Assembly: GCA_031288975.1 (NCBI GenBank)
Contig: JAITQK010000180.1
Coordinates: 1-44,965 of the forward strand
Reading direction: 5' to 3'
DNA from: Treponema sp.
Lineage (GTDB): Bacteria; Spirochaetota; Spirochaetia; Treponematales; Breznakiellaceae
Length of the DNA stretch: 44,965 nucleotides
This document shows, piece after piece, positions 15,216 through 24,130 of this stretch; position 1 is the first letter of the stretch, and each line of letters starts with the position of its first letter. The notes under the pieces were generated by a model. That model ran no database searches. It saw only the letters and a list, made by a program, of their open reading frames with translations, and was not told the origin of the DNA. The position numbers were made by a program, and so were the translations under genes.

Positions 15216-17831
15216 ATGTACGAGCAGTTGTTTCATAGTAACGTACCCATTGTAGGGAATCAACAGTACCTGGAACGGCCCCAGATATACCGCTTATTGG
15301 AAAAGGCGGTGCAGTATCCCATTGTTACCGTGGTCGCCGGCGCAGGATATGGTAAAACCCAGGAGGTCTATTCCTTTGTACGGAAGTACAATGTGCTCAC
15401 CACCTGGATGCAGCTTTCTGAACGGGATAACCTGAGTTTGCGCTTCTGGGAGAATTTCGTCAAGGTGGTGACGTTCATCAATAAGGATACCGCAGCTAAA
15501 CTGGCAGGGACCAGCTTTCCTGCAACGGAACGGCAGTTTGATCGCTATGTTGGCATTCCCCGAAGCGATGTCCAGAGCGACTGGAAATATATTTTTGTGT
15601 ATGATGATTTCCACCTCCTCCATGATGCGGCGGTTCTGCGCTTTATGGAACGGTGTATAACCTCCCCGTTCGCCAATATTACCTCTATCATCATTTCCCG
15701 CAGTGATCTGCCAATAAACACCCGCGTCCTCCGTTCCAAGGGTATGTTGGCCACCATAACCGAGGATGACCTGCGGTTCAGTCATGATGAAATGGTTGCG
15801 TATTTTCGGATGCAGGATATTAAAGTCTCCCCTGAGACCGCGTTCTGGACGTACCGGAGTACCGAAGGCTGGGCCTTTGCCATCAACCTGGCAGGACTGG
15901 CCTTAAAAAACGAGCCTCCTGGCAAGGGCTATGCCTCCTCCTCGGTGAAGTTTAATGTGTTCAAGCTGCTTGAAAGCGAGATCATGTCGGTAAGCTCCGA
16001 AGGGCTGCGGAAGTACCTTATCAAGTTGTCTCTCATCGATCATCTGGCCCTGGACCTCCTGACGGAACTGGCGGGGAACACGGGGCTGCTCGAAGAGATG
16101 AAACAGATCGGCTCTTTTATCCGCTATGACTCCTATTTGAACGTTTACCATATCCACAACCTCTTCCTTGAGTATTTAATTGGCAAACAGGGGGAACTTA
16201 CTGAGGAGGAGACTTGGAATGTCTATCTCCATGCGGCCCGGTGGTGCGGCGCTAACAATTTCAAAATGGATGCCATGAACTATTATGAAAAGGCCGGTGC
16301 ATATCATGAACTCTTTGAAGTGGTCTACACCCTTCCCTTTGTAATACCAAATCCTATTGCCAAATTCCTCCTGGAACTCTGTGACCGGGCACCGGAGGCT
16401 TTGTACCGGCAAAATGCCCTGGCCTGGATACTGTATACGAGAATCCTCTTGACCCTGGAGTTGTTTGAAAAAGCCACAGCCGTACTGAAGGACATCATTG
16501 CCGAGCTGGAGGCTGCTTCGCCTTCCTCTTTTCAGTACCGGACACTCTCGGGGTGCTATAATGTCTTGGGCTTTATTTATCTGATTACCAGCATGCATAC
16601 CCAGGACTATACCTTTGTGCCCTGGTTTGAACGGGCCTATCACTATTACCGCTTAAGCGGCCATGAAATAAAGGGTCCCATCACGGTGGGGTGCCTTTGT
16701 TCTTATGTATGCCGGGTGAGCAGCCCGGAACCGGGGGCGATAGAACGGTTTATTGAGGCGGTATCCGCTATGGTTCCTTATGTATCCATATCCTTGAAGG
16801 GCTGTTTTTATGGCGTAGATAAGCTTGCCTGGGCTGAACTGGCCTGGTTCAGGGGAGATGTGACCGCGGCGGAAACCTTAGCCTATGAAGCCTTGTCCAA
16901 GGCCCGGACACAGCATCAGTATGAGATTGAAAACCGCTCGCTTTTTTATTTATTACGGATCAGTCTCTACCAGGGGAACCGGGAGCACATTCAGGAACTC
17001 TTCACCCTCCTTGAGGCCCAGCTTGAAACCCTGGACTATGTCAATCGTTATACGTTTCATGACATTGTTACAGGCTGGTTTTATGTACATATTGGGCAAA
17101 CTGCCAGCGTTGTTGCCTGGCTCAAGAACGATTTTGAGGAAAGCGATTTGAATTCCCTGGTCTATGGGCTTGAAATCCTGGTACGGGCCAAATACCATTT
17201 TATTGAAAAGCAGTACCCTGCGGCCCTGGCCTCCCTGGGAAACCAGAAAAGCAGTTACGGTTTTAAAGAGTTTCTGTTCGGGAAACTGGAAATGAAGGTC
17301 CTGGAAGCGCTCTGTTGCCATGGTATGAAGGATACCGAGGGGGCCTTGCGGGCGTTGGAGGCTGCCTATGCTTTGGCGCTTCCTAATGCTCTGGATATGC
17401 CCTTTATTGAGGCGGGAAAGGATATGCGCACCCTAACTGCCGCAGCTTTGAAGGACCCCGCGTGTGTCATCCCCAAGCCCTGGCTTGAACGGATCCAGCG
17501 AGAGGCTGCCACCTATGCCAAGAAACTGTTCGCAGTCGCAGGGGGTTACCAGAAGGAGCAGCGCACTAAGCTCGTTCCTGTAGCTCCCCTCTCCCGGCGG
17601 GAAATAGCAGTATTAACCGGCCTCTCCCAGGGACTAACCCGGGAGGAGATCGCTGAAGACAACGATATTTCCATTAACACGGTCAAAAGCGTTATCAAAA
17701 GCGTCTACAATAAACTGGGGGCAATCAACCGTGCCGACGCGGTACGCCTTGCCACTGCCGGGGGGATTTTACCCGCCGGAGGTGAACCAGAAACACAAAA
17801 AGGACTTGTGCCGGACCACGGCCTTGACTAG
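15216..17831 (+). CDS. MalT-like large LuxR-family transcription regulator, copy 1
   Basis: 871 aa. The N-terminus has a P-loop (VVAGAGYGKTQ, Lys47) and a Walker B-like YIFVYDDFHLL, as in STAND ATPases of the MalT/LAL group. A long helical, TPR-like middle follows. The C-terminal LuxR HTH (about 795-855) reads LSRREIAVLTGLSQGLTREE followed by IAEDNDISINTVKS. Family knowledge: ligand binding to the middle region plus ATP drives oligomerisation and DNA binding. The ATG at 15216 is preferred over the TTG at 15198 because AAGGAAGG lies 5 nt before it. A paralogue of the same length follows after 9 bp. Target genes and ligand are unknown. Confidence 0.88.
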   Translation: MYEQLFHSNVPIVGNQQYLERPQIYRLLEKAVQYPIVTVVAGAGYGKTQEVYSFVRKYNVLTTWMQLSERDNLSLRFWENFVKVVTFINKDTAAKLAGTSFPATERQFDRYVGIPRSDVQSDWKYIFVYDDFHLLHDAAVLRFMERCITSPFANITSIIISRSDLPINTRVLRSKGMLATITEDDLRFSHDEMVAYFRMQDIKVSPETAFWTYRSTEGWAFAINLAGLALKNEPPGKGYASSSVKFNVFKLLESEIMSVSSEGLRKYLIKLSLIDHLALDLLTELAGNTGLLEEMKQIGSFIRYDSYLNVYHIHNLFLEYLIGKQGELTEEETWNVYLHAARWCGANNFKMDAMNYYEKAGAYHELFEVVYTLPFVIPNPIAKFLLELCDRAPEALYRQNALAWILYTRILLTLELFEKATAVLKDIIAELEAASPSSFQYRTLSGCYNVLGFIYLITSMHTQDYTFVPWFERAYHYYRLSGHEIKGPITVGCLCSYVCRVSSPEPGAIERFIEAVSAMVPYVSISLKGCFYGVDKLAWAELAWFRGDVTAAETLAYEALSKARTQHQYEIENRSLFYLLRISLYQGNREHIQELFTLLEAQLETLDYVNRYTFHDIVTGWFYVHIGQTASVVAWLKNDFEESDLNSLVYGLEILVRAKYHFIEKQYPAALASLGNQKSSYGFKEFLFGKLEMKVLEALCCHGMKDTEGALRALEAAYALALPNALDMPFIEAGKDMRTLTAAALKDPACVIPKPWLERIQREAATYAKKLFAVAGGYQKEQRTKLVPVAPLSRREIAVLTGLSQGLTREEIAEDNDISINTVKSVIKSVYNKLGAINRADAVRLATAGGILPAGGEPETQKGLVPDHGLD

Positions 17832-17840
17832 GGTATAGTG

Positions 17841-20456
17841 ATGATCAACACCCCATTCTTTCATAGTACCAGCCCGGTAATTTCTGAGAATATGAGGTAT
17901 CTGGAGCGGCCCCGGATAGACCACTTGCTGGGAAAGGCGGTCCAAAGCCCTTTCATTACCGTGGTCGCTGGTACAGGGTACGGTAAAACCCAGGCGGTTT
18001 CTTCGTTTTTGCAAAAAAACGAGGTGATGACCATTTGGCTACAGCTTTCCGAATGGGATAACCTGGGGTGGCGGTTCTGGGAGAATTTTACCCGTGCTCT
18101 TTCTCTGTATAATCCGGGTATTGCCGCCCGGTTTCTGGAACTCGGCTTTCCTGACACGGAACGGCAGTTTGACCGGTACCTGGACGTGGCCAGTGAAGCA
18201 ATCAAGCCCAATATGAAGTACGTCTTTGTTTTCGATGATTTTCACTGTATCAGAGAAAAATCGATCCTGCGCTTCTTGGAATGGTCCATCCGTATACCCT
18301 ATACGATGATCTCAATCATCATCATCTCCCGGACTGAACCGGCATTGAACACCATACCCTTCCTTTCCAAGGGTCTGCTGGTTTCCATCACCGAGGATGA
18401 GCTTAGGTTCACCCAGGATGAAATGATCGAATACTTTCAGCTCCTGGGGCTTAAGGTCCCTGCGACTCTGATACCGAGCTTGTATGAGGATACCGCAGGC
18501 TGGGCCTTTGCGGTCTCCTTCGTGGGGCTATCATTGGAAAACGAACACACCGAGGTGGGGCATACCCGCTCCTCAATGCGGAGCAATATTTTCAGGCTGA
18601 TTGAGGCTGAACTCTTTACGGCCCTGCCCCAGGAGGTACAGAAATACCTCATCAAGTTGTCCCTGATTGACCATTGGCCATTGGAACTGCTCACGGAATT
18701 AGCCATCCCGGAGCGTACCGATGCCAGAGTCATGGATGAGATGAAAAAGCTCAGTTCCTTTATCCGATACGACTCGTATCTGCATACCTATCGGATGCAT
18801 CACCTCTTCCGTGAGTATTTGAACGGAAAACAGGGGGAGTTACGCAGGGAGGAGAAGCAAGCGGTCTATGATAAGGCGGCCCAGTGGTGCTTCAGCAACA
18901 ACCTCAAGATGGATGCCGCCACCTATTATGAGAAAGCAGCGAATTACCAGGGGATCATCAGCGTGATGTACTCCTTTCCCCAGGCATTGCCCAGGGGGAT
19001 AGCTTCGTATTTTCTGGAAATAGTCGAACGCATTCTTGAGACTCTGGATGAAACCGGGGAAACGCCTATCATCCTGCGTTACATCGTCCATGTCAGACTG
19101 CTGGTGAACCTCGGACGCTTTGAGGAAGCTATTGAGGAAAGCCAGCGTACCATACAGAAGTTTGAGAACCTGCCGTCAAGCTCTTTGAGCTGCCGGGTTT
19201 TGGCCATGAACTACAATAATCTGGGGGTTATTATGGCCCTGATCTCAATCTTTACCAAAGAGTATGATTTTGTCCGGTATTTTGAACAGGGTAACCAGTA
19301 CTATACCAAAAGCCCCTTTGTGCCCCCTGGTCCGATGACCAGTGTGACCGTAGGTTCCTATGTGTGCCGGGTGAGCTATCCGGCGTCCCCTGGGGAGTTT
19401 GACCGTGCCATTGAGTCAATGGCCGCCTTTGTGCCCTATACGGCGAATTCCATGAACGGCTGTTTTTCTGGCATCGATGACCTCGGCTGGTCTGAACTCG
19501 CCTATTTCAAAGGTGATGTCCAACGGGCGGAACAATGCGCCCGCCAGGCGATCTACAAGGCCCGGAAAAAAGAGCAGTACGAAATTGAAACTCGGGGGCT
19601 ATTTTTTTTGTTGCGCATTAACTTGCATACCGGGGATGAGGCTGGTCTGGAGGAGATATTCCGGCAATTGGATGCCCAGCTTGAAATAAGCGCGTATCAG
19701 AACCGGTATACGCTCTATGATCTGGTAAGCGGCTGGTTTTACACCCAGATCGGGCAGACCGGACGGCTTGCCACCTGGTTACAAGATGCTTTTGAGGAAA
19801 GTGACGTATCTTCCATGATATACGACTTGGAAAACCTGGTACAAATAAAATGCTATATCGCGGAAAAACGCTACCTTCAGGCCTTAGCTGCCCTTAAAAA
19901 CGAGAAAAAATGGCCTGAAAGAGCGGAATTCTTGTTTGGCAAGCTTGAGAAGCTGGTCCTGGAAGCGGTATGCTGCTATCACCTCAGAGAAAAAACAGAA
20001 GATGCCGTCAAGGTGCTGGAGGCTGCCTACCTGATGGCCGCCTCCAACGGCCTTGAGATGCCCTTTATCGAGGTGGGTCAGGACATGTACACCCTTGCCG
20101 GGGCGGCGCTCCAGGCGGGAACCGACGTCATACCTTCGGCTTGGCTGGAACGGATACAGAAAAACGCCTCCGCCTATTGGAAGAAGCTGCTGGTGGTGGT
20201 GGAAAAAGACCGGAAACAGCAGGGGGATCTTGAGCAGCAGGAACCGGGGGCCAGCCTGTCCCAGCGGGAGCTGAAGGTCCTGATCGGGCTCTCCCGTGGC
20301 TTGACGCGGGAGGAGATCGCCGGAGACAACGCGCTTTCCATCAACACCGTTAAGGCTACCATCACCAGGATCTACAATAAATTGGGGGCGGTGAACCGGG
20401 CGGATGCGATACGGATTGCCGGCACCACGGGGATTTTATCCAAAGAAGAATACTAA
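17841..20456 (+). CDS. MalT-like large LuxR-family transcription regulator, copy 2
   Basis: 871 aa, the same length as the gene just upstream and collinear with it. Shared blocks include YLERPRIDHLLGKAVQSPF, the P-loop VVAGTGYGKTQ (Lys49), VFVFDDFHC, SFIRYDSYL and the C-terminal HTH LSQRELKVLIGLSRGLTREE then IAGDNALSINTVKATI. It clearly arose by tandem duplication, with considerable later divergence in the TPR-like middle. The ATG at 17841 follows AGGG by 7 nt; a GTG lies one codon earlier. It is probably co-transcribed with copy 1 (9-bp gap). The two could form mixed oligomers or sense different ligands (inference). Confidence 0.88.
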   Translation: MINTPFFHSTSPVISENMRYLERPRIDHLLGKAVQSPFITVVAGTGYGKTQAVSSFLQKNEVMTIWLQLSEWDNLGWRFWENFTRALSLYNPGIAARFLELGFPDTERQFDRYLDVASEAIKPNMKYVFVFDDFHCIREKSILRFLEWSIRIPYTMISIIIISRTEPALNTIPFLSKGLLVSITEDELRFTQDEMIEYFQLLGLKVPATLIPSLYEDTAGWAFAVSFVGLSLENEHTEVGHTRSSMRSNIFRLIEAELFTALPQEVQKYLIKLSLIDHWPLELLTELAIPERTDARVMDEMKKLSSFIRYDSYLHTYRMHHLFREYLNGKQGELRREEKQAVYDKAAQWCFSNNLKMDAATYYEKAANYQGIISVMYSFPQALPRGIASYFLEIVERILETLDETGETPIILRYIVHVRLLVNLGRFEEAIEESQRTIQKFENLPSSSLSCRVLAMNYNNLGVIMALISIFTKEYDFVRYFEQGNQYYTKSPFVPPGPMTSVTVGSYVCRVSYPASPGEFDRAIESMAAFVPYTANSMNGCFSGIDDLGWSELAYFKGDVQRAEQCARQAIYKARKKEQYEIETRGLFFLLRINLHTGDEAGLEEIFRQLDAQLEISAYQNRYTLYDLVSGWFYTQIGQTGRLATWLQDAFEESDVSSMIYDLENLVQIKCYIAEKRYLQALAALKNEKKWPERAEFLFGKLEKLVLEAVCCYHLREKTEDAVKVLEAAYLMAASNGLEMPFIEVGQDMYTLAGAALQAGTDVIPSAWLERIQKNASAYWKKLLVVVEKDRKQQGDLEQQEPGASLSQRELKVLIGLSRGLTREEIAGDNALSINTVKATITRIYNKLGAVNRADAIRIAGTTGILSKEEY

Positions 20457-20464
20457 CCTTTATG

Positions 20465-20493
20465 TTGACAAGCATATTAAAGCCGTATATCAT
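20465..20493 (+). promoter_or_regulatory. Predicted sigma70 promoter of rny
   Basis: TTGACA (20465-20470), 17 nt, TATCAT (20488-20493). It lies directly after the stop of the second LuxR gene and would give a leader of about 100 nt. Confidence 0.6.
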
Positions 20494-20515
20494 CTTAGAG
20501 AATCAAAAACCATAG

Positions 20516-20554
20516 GAACGGCAGAGTCGGCTTGCATTAGGCAAGAAGCCGTTC
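20516..20554 (+). other. Nested hairpin in the rny leader
   Basis: GAACGGC (20516-20522) pairs perfectly with GCCGTTC (20548-20554). Inside lies a second perfect stem, CTTGC with GCAAG, around the loop ATTAG. No T-run follows, so it is more likely a leader structure than a terminator. Confidence 0.45.
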
Positions 20555-20598
20555 TTGAGGCAGGGGTGGTTCAAAAAACAACGGTAAGGAGTGGAGTG

Positions 20599-22128
20599 AT
20601 GTGGTGGATGTTCTGGATAATCCTCCCTCTTGCCGGGTTAACCTTAGGCTGGACTATTAGATGGCTATATGCCAGATTCCAATTAACTGCGTCGGAGCAA
20701 CAAGCCGAACGTATTAAACAGGATGTGATAAAAGAAGCTGAAGCCAAAAAGAAGGAAATACTTCTTGAAGCAAAAGACCAAATTATCCGCGAACGAAACC
20801 AGCAGGAGAGGGAGACTCGGGAACGTAGGGCTGAATTGCAGCGATACGAGCGTCGTGTCGTGCAAAAAGAAGAAATTATAGAAAAAAAGACTAGTCAGAT
20901 CGAAAAAACAGAGCAAATTTTCGCCGATAAGGAACGGAAATTTCTGGAACGGGAACACGCCCTGGGCCGTGAGGAAGAACGGTACCGGGCGGAACTGGAA
21001 CGAATTTCCGGTCTCTCGATTGAGGAAGCAAAGGGCCTTATCATCCAGGATTTGGAGCATGAGGCACGGCATGATGCCCAGGGCATGATCAACAAGATCG
21101 AGCAGGAGGCGAATCTCGCGGCGGAGAAAAAGGCCCGGGATGTGCTGATTGCCACGATCCAGCGGCTGGCCACAGAAGTAACCGGGGAGGTGACGGTTAC
21201 GTCCGTTACCTTGCCCAATGACGAGATGAAGGGCCGCATTATCGGCCGAGAGGGGCGGAATATCCGTACCCTGGAAACCCTCACCGGGGTGGATATCATC
21301 ATCGACGACACCCCTGAGGCGGTGGTGATCTCCTGTTTTGACCCGGTGCGTCGGGAAATCGCAAAAGTGGCCTTGGAACGCCTCGTCATCGACGGCAGGA
21401 TACACCCAGCCCGGATCGAGGAGATCGTTACCAAGGTTTCAAAGGACATTTCCCAGAAGATCTTTGAGGAAGGGGAGCGGGTGCTTTTTGACTTGGGCAT
21501 CCACAACATCAAACAGGAGGCGATCCGCGCCCTGGGGAGGCTCTATTTTCGGACCAGTTATGGTCAGAATGTGTTGTACCATTCCAAAGAAGTGGCGATT
21601 ATCGCGGGGATTTTGGCCTCTGAGGTCGGCGCTAACCGGGACCTGGCCAAGCGGGCAGCCCTGCTTCACGACATTGGCAAGGGGATCGAGTCTGACTCGG
21701 ATCTGAACCACGCGGAAATCGGGATGGACATGGCCCGGAAGATGGGAGAGGATCCGCGGATCATCAACGCCATCGGGAGCCACCATAATGACATGGAGCC
21801 ATCCTGTATTGAGTCGGTCCTGGTCCAGATTGCAGACGCCATTTCCGCGGCACGGCCTGGGGCACGGCGGGAAACGCTGGACAACTACATCAAACGTCTT
21901 GAAAACCTGGAGCATATTGCCCAGGGCTTCACCGGTGTGGACAAGGTCTATGCAATTCAAGCTGGCCGGGAACTGCGGATCATCGTCAATAACGAGGCGG
22001 TGAACGACGATCAGTCCCGGGATCTGGCTAAACAGATCGCCCGGAAGATCGAAAGCGATCTCCGCTACCCCGGCAGGATCAAGGTTACGATAATTCGGGA
22101 AACCCGGATTATTGAGTATGCCAGGTAG
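20599..22128 (+). CDS. rny: Ribonuclease Y
   Basis: A membrane-anchored endoribonuclease that starts mRNA decay. 509 aa with the usual order: an N-terminal membrane helix (MWWMFWIILPLAGLTLGWTI), a long charged coiled coil (about 35-185), a KH RNA-binding domain (GRIIGREGRNIR at about 212-223) and an HD domain with His357-Asp358 in ALLHDIGKG. The C-terminus RDLAKQIARKIESDLRYPG then IKVTIIRETRIIEYAR is typical. The start is placed at the ATG at 20599 with Shine-Dalgarno AAGGAGTGG; the longer open frame to 20404 lies in the previous gene. It is followed by palindromic repeats and the ymdB-type gene, the usual neighbour of rny. Confidence 0.95.
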   Translation: MWWMFWIILPLAGLTLGWTIRWLYARFQLTASEQQAERIKQDVIKEAEAKKKEILLEAKDQIIRERNQQERETRERRAELQRYERRVVQKEEIIEKKTSQIEKTEQIFADKERKFLEREHALGREEERYRAELERISGLSIEEAKGLIIQDLEHEARHDAQGMINKIEQEANLAAEKKARDVLIATIQRLATEVTGEVTVTSVTLPNDEMKGRIIGREGRNIRTLETLTGVDIIIDDTPEAVVISCFDPVRREIAKVALERLVIDGRIHPARIEEIVTKVSKDISQKIFEEGERVLFDLGIHNIKQEAIRALGRLYFRTSYGQNVLYHSKEVAIIAGILASEVGANRDLAKRAALLHDIGKGIESDSDLNHAEIGMDMARKMGEDPRIINAIGSHHNDMEPSCIESVLVQIADAISAARPGARRETLDNYIKRLENLEHIAQGFTGVDKVYAIQAGRELRIIVNNEAVNDDQSRDLAKQIARKIESDLRYPGRIKVTIIRETRIIEYAR

Positions 22129-22134
22129 TAAAAA

Positions 22135-22229
22135 GAAGAAGAAAAACCACGGAGGACACGGAGGAACACGGAGGAAGAAATGAGATTTTGTATTCCTTCC
22201 GTGGGTACTCCGTGACATTCTGTGGTTGA
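22135..22229 (+). repeat. Heptamer palindromic element, copy 1
   Basis: It starts with GAAGAAGAAAAACCACGGAG. The left arm has three CACGGAG units (22148-22174). A loop of about 20 nt includes TTTTGTATTCC. The right arm reads TTCCGTGGG, ACTCCGTGA, TTCTGTGGTT. The arms are imperfect reverse complements. Confidence 0.8.
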
Positions 22230-22300
22230 GTGAAGAAGAAAAACCACGGAGGATGTATGAGGTTTTGTAGTCCTTCTGTGAAATTCTCTATTATAGAAGA
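22230..22300 (+). repeat. Heptamer palindromic element, copy 2 (shortened)
   Basis: It begins TGAAGAAGAAAAACCACGGA directly after copy 1 but has lost the second and third heptamers of the left arm. The centre (GGTTTTGTAGTCCTTCTGTG) and part of the right arm are kept. It lies between rny and the ymdB-type gene. Confidence 0.65.
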
Positions 22301-22321
22301 AAGTAGGATGAAGGCGGGGTT

Positions 22322-23101
22322 ATGGCACGGTTGAAGGTAATCATGATTGGCGATGTGGTCGGTGAACCGGGGCTGGGTGCGCTGGAAGCGGCGCTCCCTG
22401 GTCTTATTCGGGACCATGAGGCAGATGTGGTGGTGGTGAACGGGGAAAATGCCGCAGAGGGCTTTGGCATGACCGAGGCTGTGTTGCAGCGGATTCTGGC
22501 TGCTGGTGTCGATGTGGTTAGCTCCGGGAACCACGTGTGGGAAAAGCGGGAGTTCTGGCCGGTGATGGATGCAGAACCCCGGATCCTGCGTCCTGCCAAC
22601 TATCCCGCCGGAACCCAGGGCCGAGGGTGGGTCACCTTTGAAAAAGCCGGTGTTTCCTGGCTGGTGGTGAACCTCCAAGGCCGGGAATTTATGCCCCTCA
22701 TTGACTGCCCTTTCACTGCTTTTGATGGCCTCTTCGTCCATAAGGGGGAGGCTATCATGCTGGTGGATTTCCACGCCGAATCCAATCGGGAGAAAGAGGC
22801 CCTCGCCTACTACCTTGACGGCCGGGCCAGTCTCGTGGCGGGAACCCATACCCATGTGCAGACTGCGGACGAACGGATCCTGCCCCAGGGGACCGCCTAT
22901 ATCACCGACCTGGGCATGACCGGGGTAGAGGGGAGCATCATCGGCATGGACACGAAAATCTGTCTTGACCGGGCGCGGAATCAGGTGCTGTACCGCATGG
23001 AATGTGCCCACGGTCCAGGGTCGGTTCAGGGGATTGTGGTGGAAATCGACGGGGACACGGGAAAGGCCCTTTCAATCCGGCGGATTAACGGGGCGATTTA
23101 A
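22322..23101 (+). CDS. ymdB: YmdB-type metallophosphoesterase (2',3'-cyclic nucleotide phosphodiesterase family, TIGR00282)
   Basis: 259 aa. Metal-binding motifs of the family are seen: MIGDVVGEPG at the start, NGENAAEGFGMT, SSGNHVWEKREFW and AGTHTHVQTADERILPQGTA. Family knowledge: these enzymes hydrolyse 2',3'-cAMP in vitro, affect RNase Y-dependent RNA levels in Bacillus, and are commonly encoded next to rny, as here. The Shine-Dalgarno GAAGGCGGGG precedes the ATG at 22322. The last 4 bases overlap the convergent XRE gene. The symbol follows Bacillus usage; this is not the E. coli YmdB macrodomain protein, a homologue of which is also in this window (35894-36427). Confidence 0.9.
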   Translation: MARLKVIMIGDVVGEPGLGALEAALPGLIRDHEADVVVVNGENAAEGFGMTEAVLQRILAAGVDVVSSGNHVWEKREFWPVMDAEPRILRPANYPAGTQGRGWVTFEKAGVSWLVVNLQGREFMPLIDCPFTAFDGLFVHKGEAIMLVDFHAESNREKEALAYYLDGRASLVAGTHTHVQTADERILPQGTAYITDLGMTGVEGSIIGMDTKICLDRARNQVLYRMECAHGPGSVQGIVVEIDGDTGKALSIRRINGAI

Positions 23102-23445
23102 CGCAGGACCCCGGTTTTTAAAATTTTCTCAAATTGCAGATCAATATTGTTTTTTATATTATGTTGCAGGGTAAGTAAAATTTCCGTGGGGGAAGCGGCG
23201 GTGTAGTCCCCTTCCTCTCCAATATTTGGAATTAATAACTGATAGGCTTCAACCTGGAGCACCTTGGCTAATTTGACAATGGTCTTATCACTCACCCACA
23301 TCCGGCACCCCTCTATATCGTTCACTGTCTGAGACGAGAGGTTTGCCGCCTCCGCTAATTTTTCCTGGGATATACCTAATAATTTTCTCCTAATTTTTAT
23401 ATTCGCAGATAAAACCTTCCGTAATTGTTCCGGTCCTGAACTCAT
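23098..23445 (-). CDS. XRE-family helix-turn-helix regulator
   Basis: 115 aa. An N-terminal XRE domain (about 12-70) reads IRRKLLGISQEKLAEAANLS, then SQTVNDIEGCRMWVSDKTIV and KLAKVLQVEAYQLLIP. The C-terminal 45 residues are charged, with TEILLTLQHNIKNNIDLQFE, perhaps for dimerisation. Shine-Dalgarno AGGAA precedes the ATG. Its promoter region is shared with the divergent CsgG-like gene and contains several matching half-sites, so it probably represses itself and that operon (inference). It overlaps the end of the ymdB-type gene by 4 bp. Confidence 0.88.
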   Translation of the reverse strand: MSSGPEQLRKVLSANIKIRRKLLGISQEKLAEAANLSSQTVNDIEGCRMWVSDKTIVKLAKVLQVEAYQLLIPNIGEEGDYTAASPTEILLTLQHNIKNNIDLQFEKILKTGVLR

Positions 23446-23465
23446 AAAATTTCCTATTAAAGTTG

Positions 23466-23493
23466 ATCATACGGGGTTGAAAAGAGTTGACAA
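23466..23493 (-). promoter_or_regulatory. Predicted promoter of the XRE gene
   Basis: On the minus strand TTGTCA (23493-23488), 16 nt, TATGAT (23471-23466). The -35 box is the reverse complement of most of the divergent promoter's -35 box. Confidence 0.5.
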
Positions 23494-23515
23494 CTAGCCG
23501 AAATCAAGTTAGACT
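23487..23515 (+). promoter_or_regulatory. Predicted promoter of the CsgG/LPP20 operon
   Basis: TTGACA (23487-23492), 17 nt, TAGACT (23510-23515). The -10 box is overlapped by the ACTTGTT half-site cluster. Confidence 0.5.
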
Positions 23516-23541
23516 TGTTTTCAACAAGTATTGTACTTGTT
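23505..23541. promoter_or_regulatory. Operator array of alternating half-sites
   Basis: In order: CAAGT (23505-23509), ACTTGTT (23513-23519), AACAAGT (23523-23529), ACTTGTT (23535-23541). Neighbours are exact inverted repeats with spacers of 3, 3 and 5 nt. It lies over and just after the -10 box of the rightward promoter, a classic position for repression. Confidence 0.6.
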
Positions 23542-23629
23542 AATACCGGATTTCTTGAAAAATCTATAAAATGAAGGGATTTTTTTCTTCTTAATTTGGT
23601 AGAACAGCATGGAGCATAAGGAGGGTCGT

Positions 23630-24121
23630 ATGTATCATAAATGGGTGTTTTTCACCGTCGTCTTGGTCTTCATCAGCGGGGTGACTTACGGACAGAATAC
23701 GGTTTCGGATCAGGTATCCGCCGCCTTTAAAGGGGCGCAGAAGGATATCACCATAGCGGTGTTGGACTTCAAAAATATTTCAGGTGAACAAAGTCTGCTT
23801 GGGCGCTATCTTTCAGAGCAGGCTATCAATCACCTGGCGACGAAGACCAAATTAAAGGTCGTGGAACGCGGTCAGCTCGATCAGGTCATGCGGGAACTGG
23901 ATTTTTACTCTGAAGGATATGTTAGTGATGAATCCATGATCGAACTGGGCGGGATGTTGGGAGTGGATGCGGTGGTCCTGGGGACCTTAACCAAGGTTGG
24001 CCGGAAGATAAGCGTCAGCATGCGGGTAGTCGATGCCAGGACCGGGGCGATTTTGACCACTGGAAGTAGTGAACTCAAAGGTGCGGAGTACCTGAAGATG
24101 TACAGCGAGATCATGAAATAG
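23630..24121 (+). CDS. Exported CsgG/FlgO-like protein
   Basis: 163 aa with a signal peptide (WVFFTVVLVFISGVTYG, cleavage before QN). The mature part reads ITIAVLDFKNISGEQSLLGR, KLKVVERGQLDQVMREL and LGVDAVVLGTLTKVGRKISV. That is the core of CsgG, LpoB and FlgO-type periplasmic proteins (AVxDFxN..., VVERxxLDxVLxE, GADAVVxGxV). The start is 23630 because AAGGAGGG lies just before it; the ATG at 23609 would delay the signal peptide. First gene of a same-strand run of exported proteins and probably controlled by the divergent XRE regulator. Confidence 0.75.
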   Translation: MYHKWVFFTVVLVFISGVTYGQNTVSDQVSAAFKGAQKDITIAVLDFKNISGEQSLLGRYLSEQAINHLATKTKLKVVERGQLDQVMRELDFYSEGYVSDESMIELGGMLGVDAVVLGTLTKVGRKISVSMRVVDARTGAILTTGSSELKGAEYLKMYSEIMK

Positions 24122-24130
24122 GAGCATATT

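Noticed and set aside
20404-20598. Longer RNase Y starting at 20404
   Set aside because: This part lies inside the second LuxR gene and across the rny promoter. RNase Y proteins begin with the membrane helix that starts at 20599, where there is a good Shine-Dalgarno.
20683-22218. Long minus-strand frames (240, 205 and 259 codons) opposite rny
   Set aside because: They are shadows of the high-G+C codon pattern of rny; they have no ribosome binding site and no family features.
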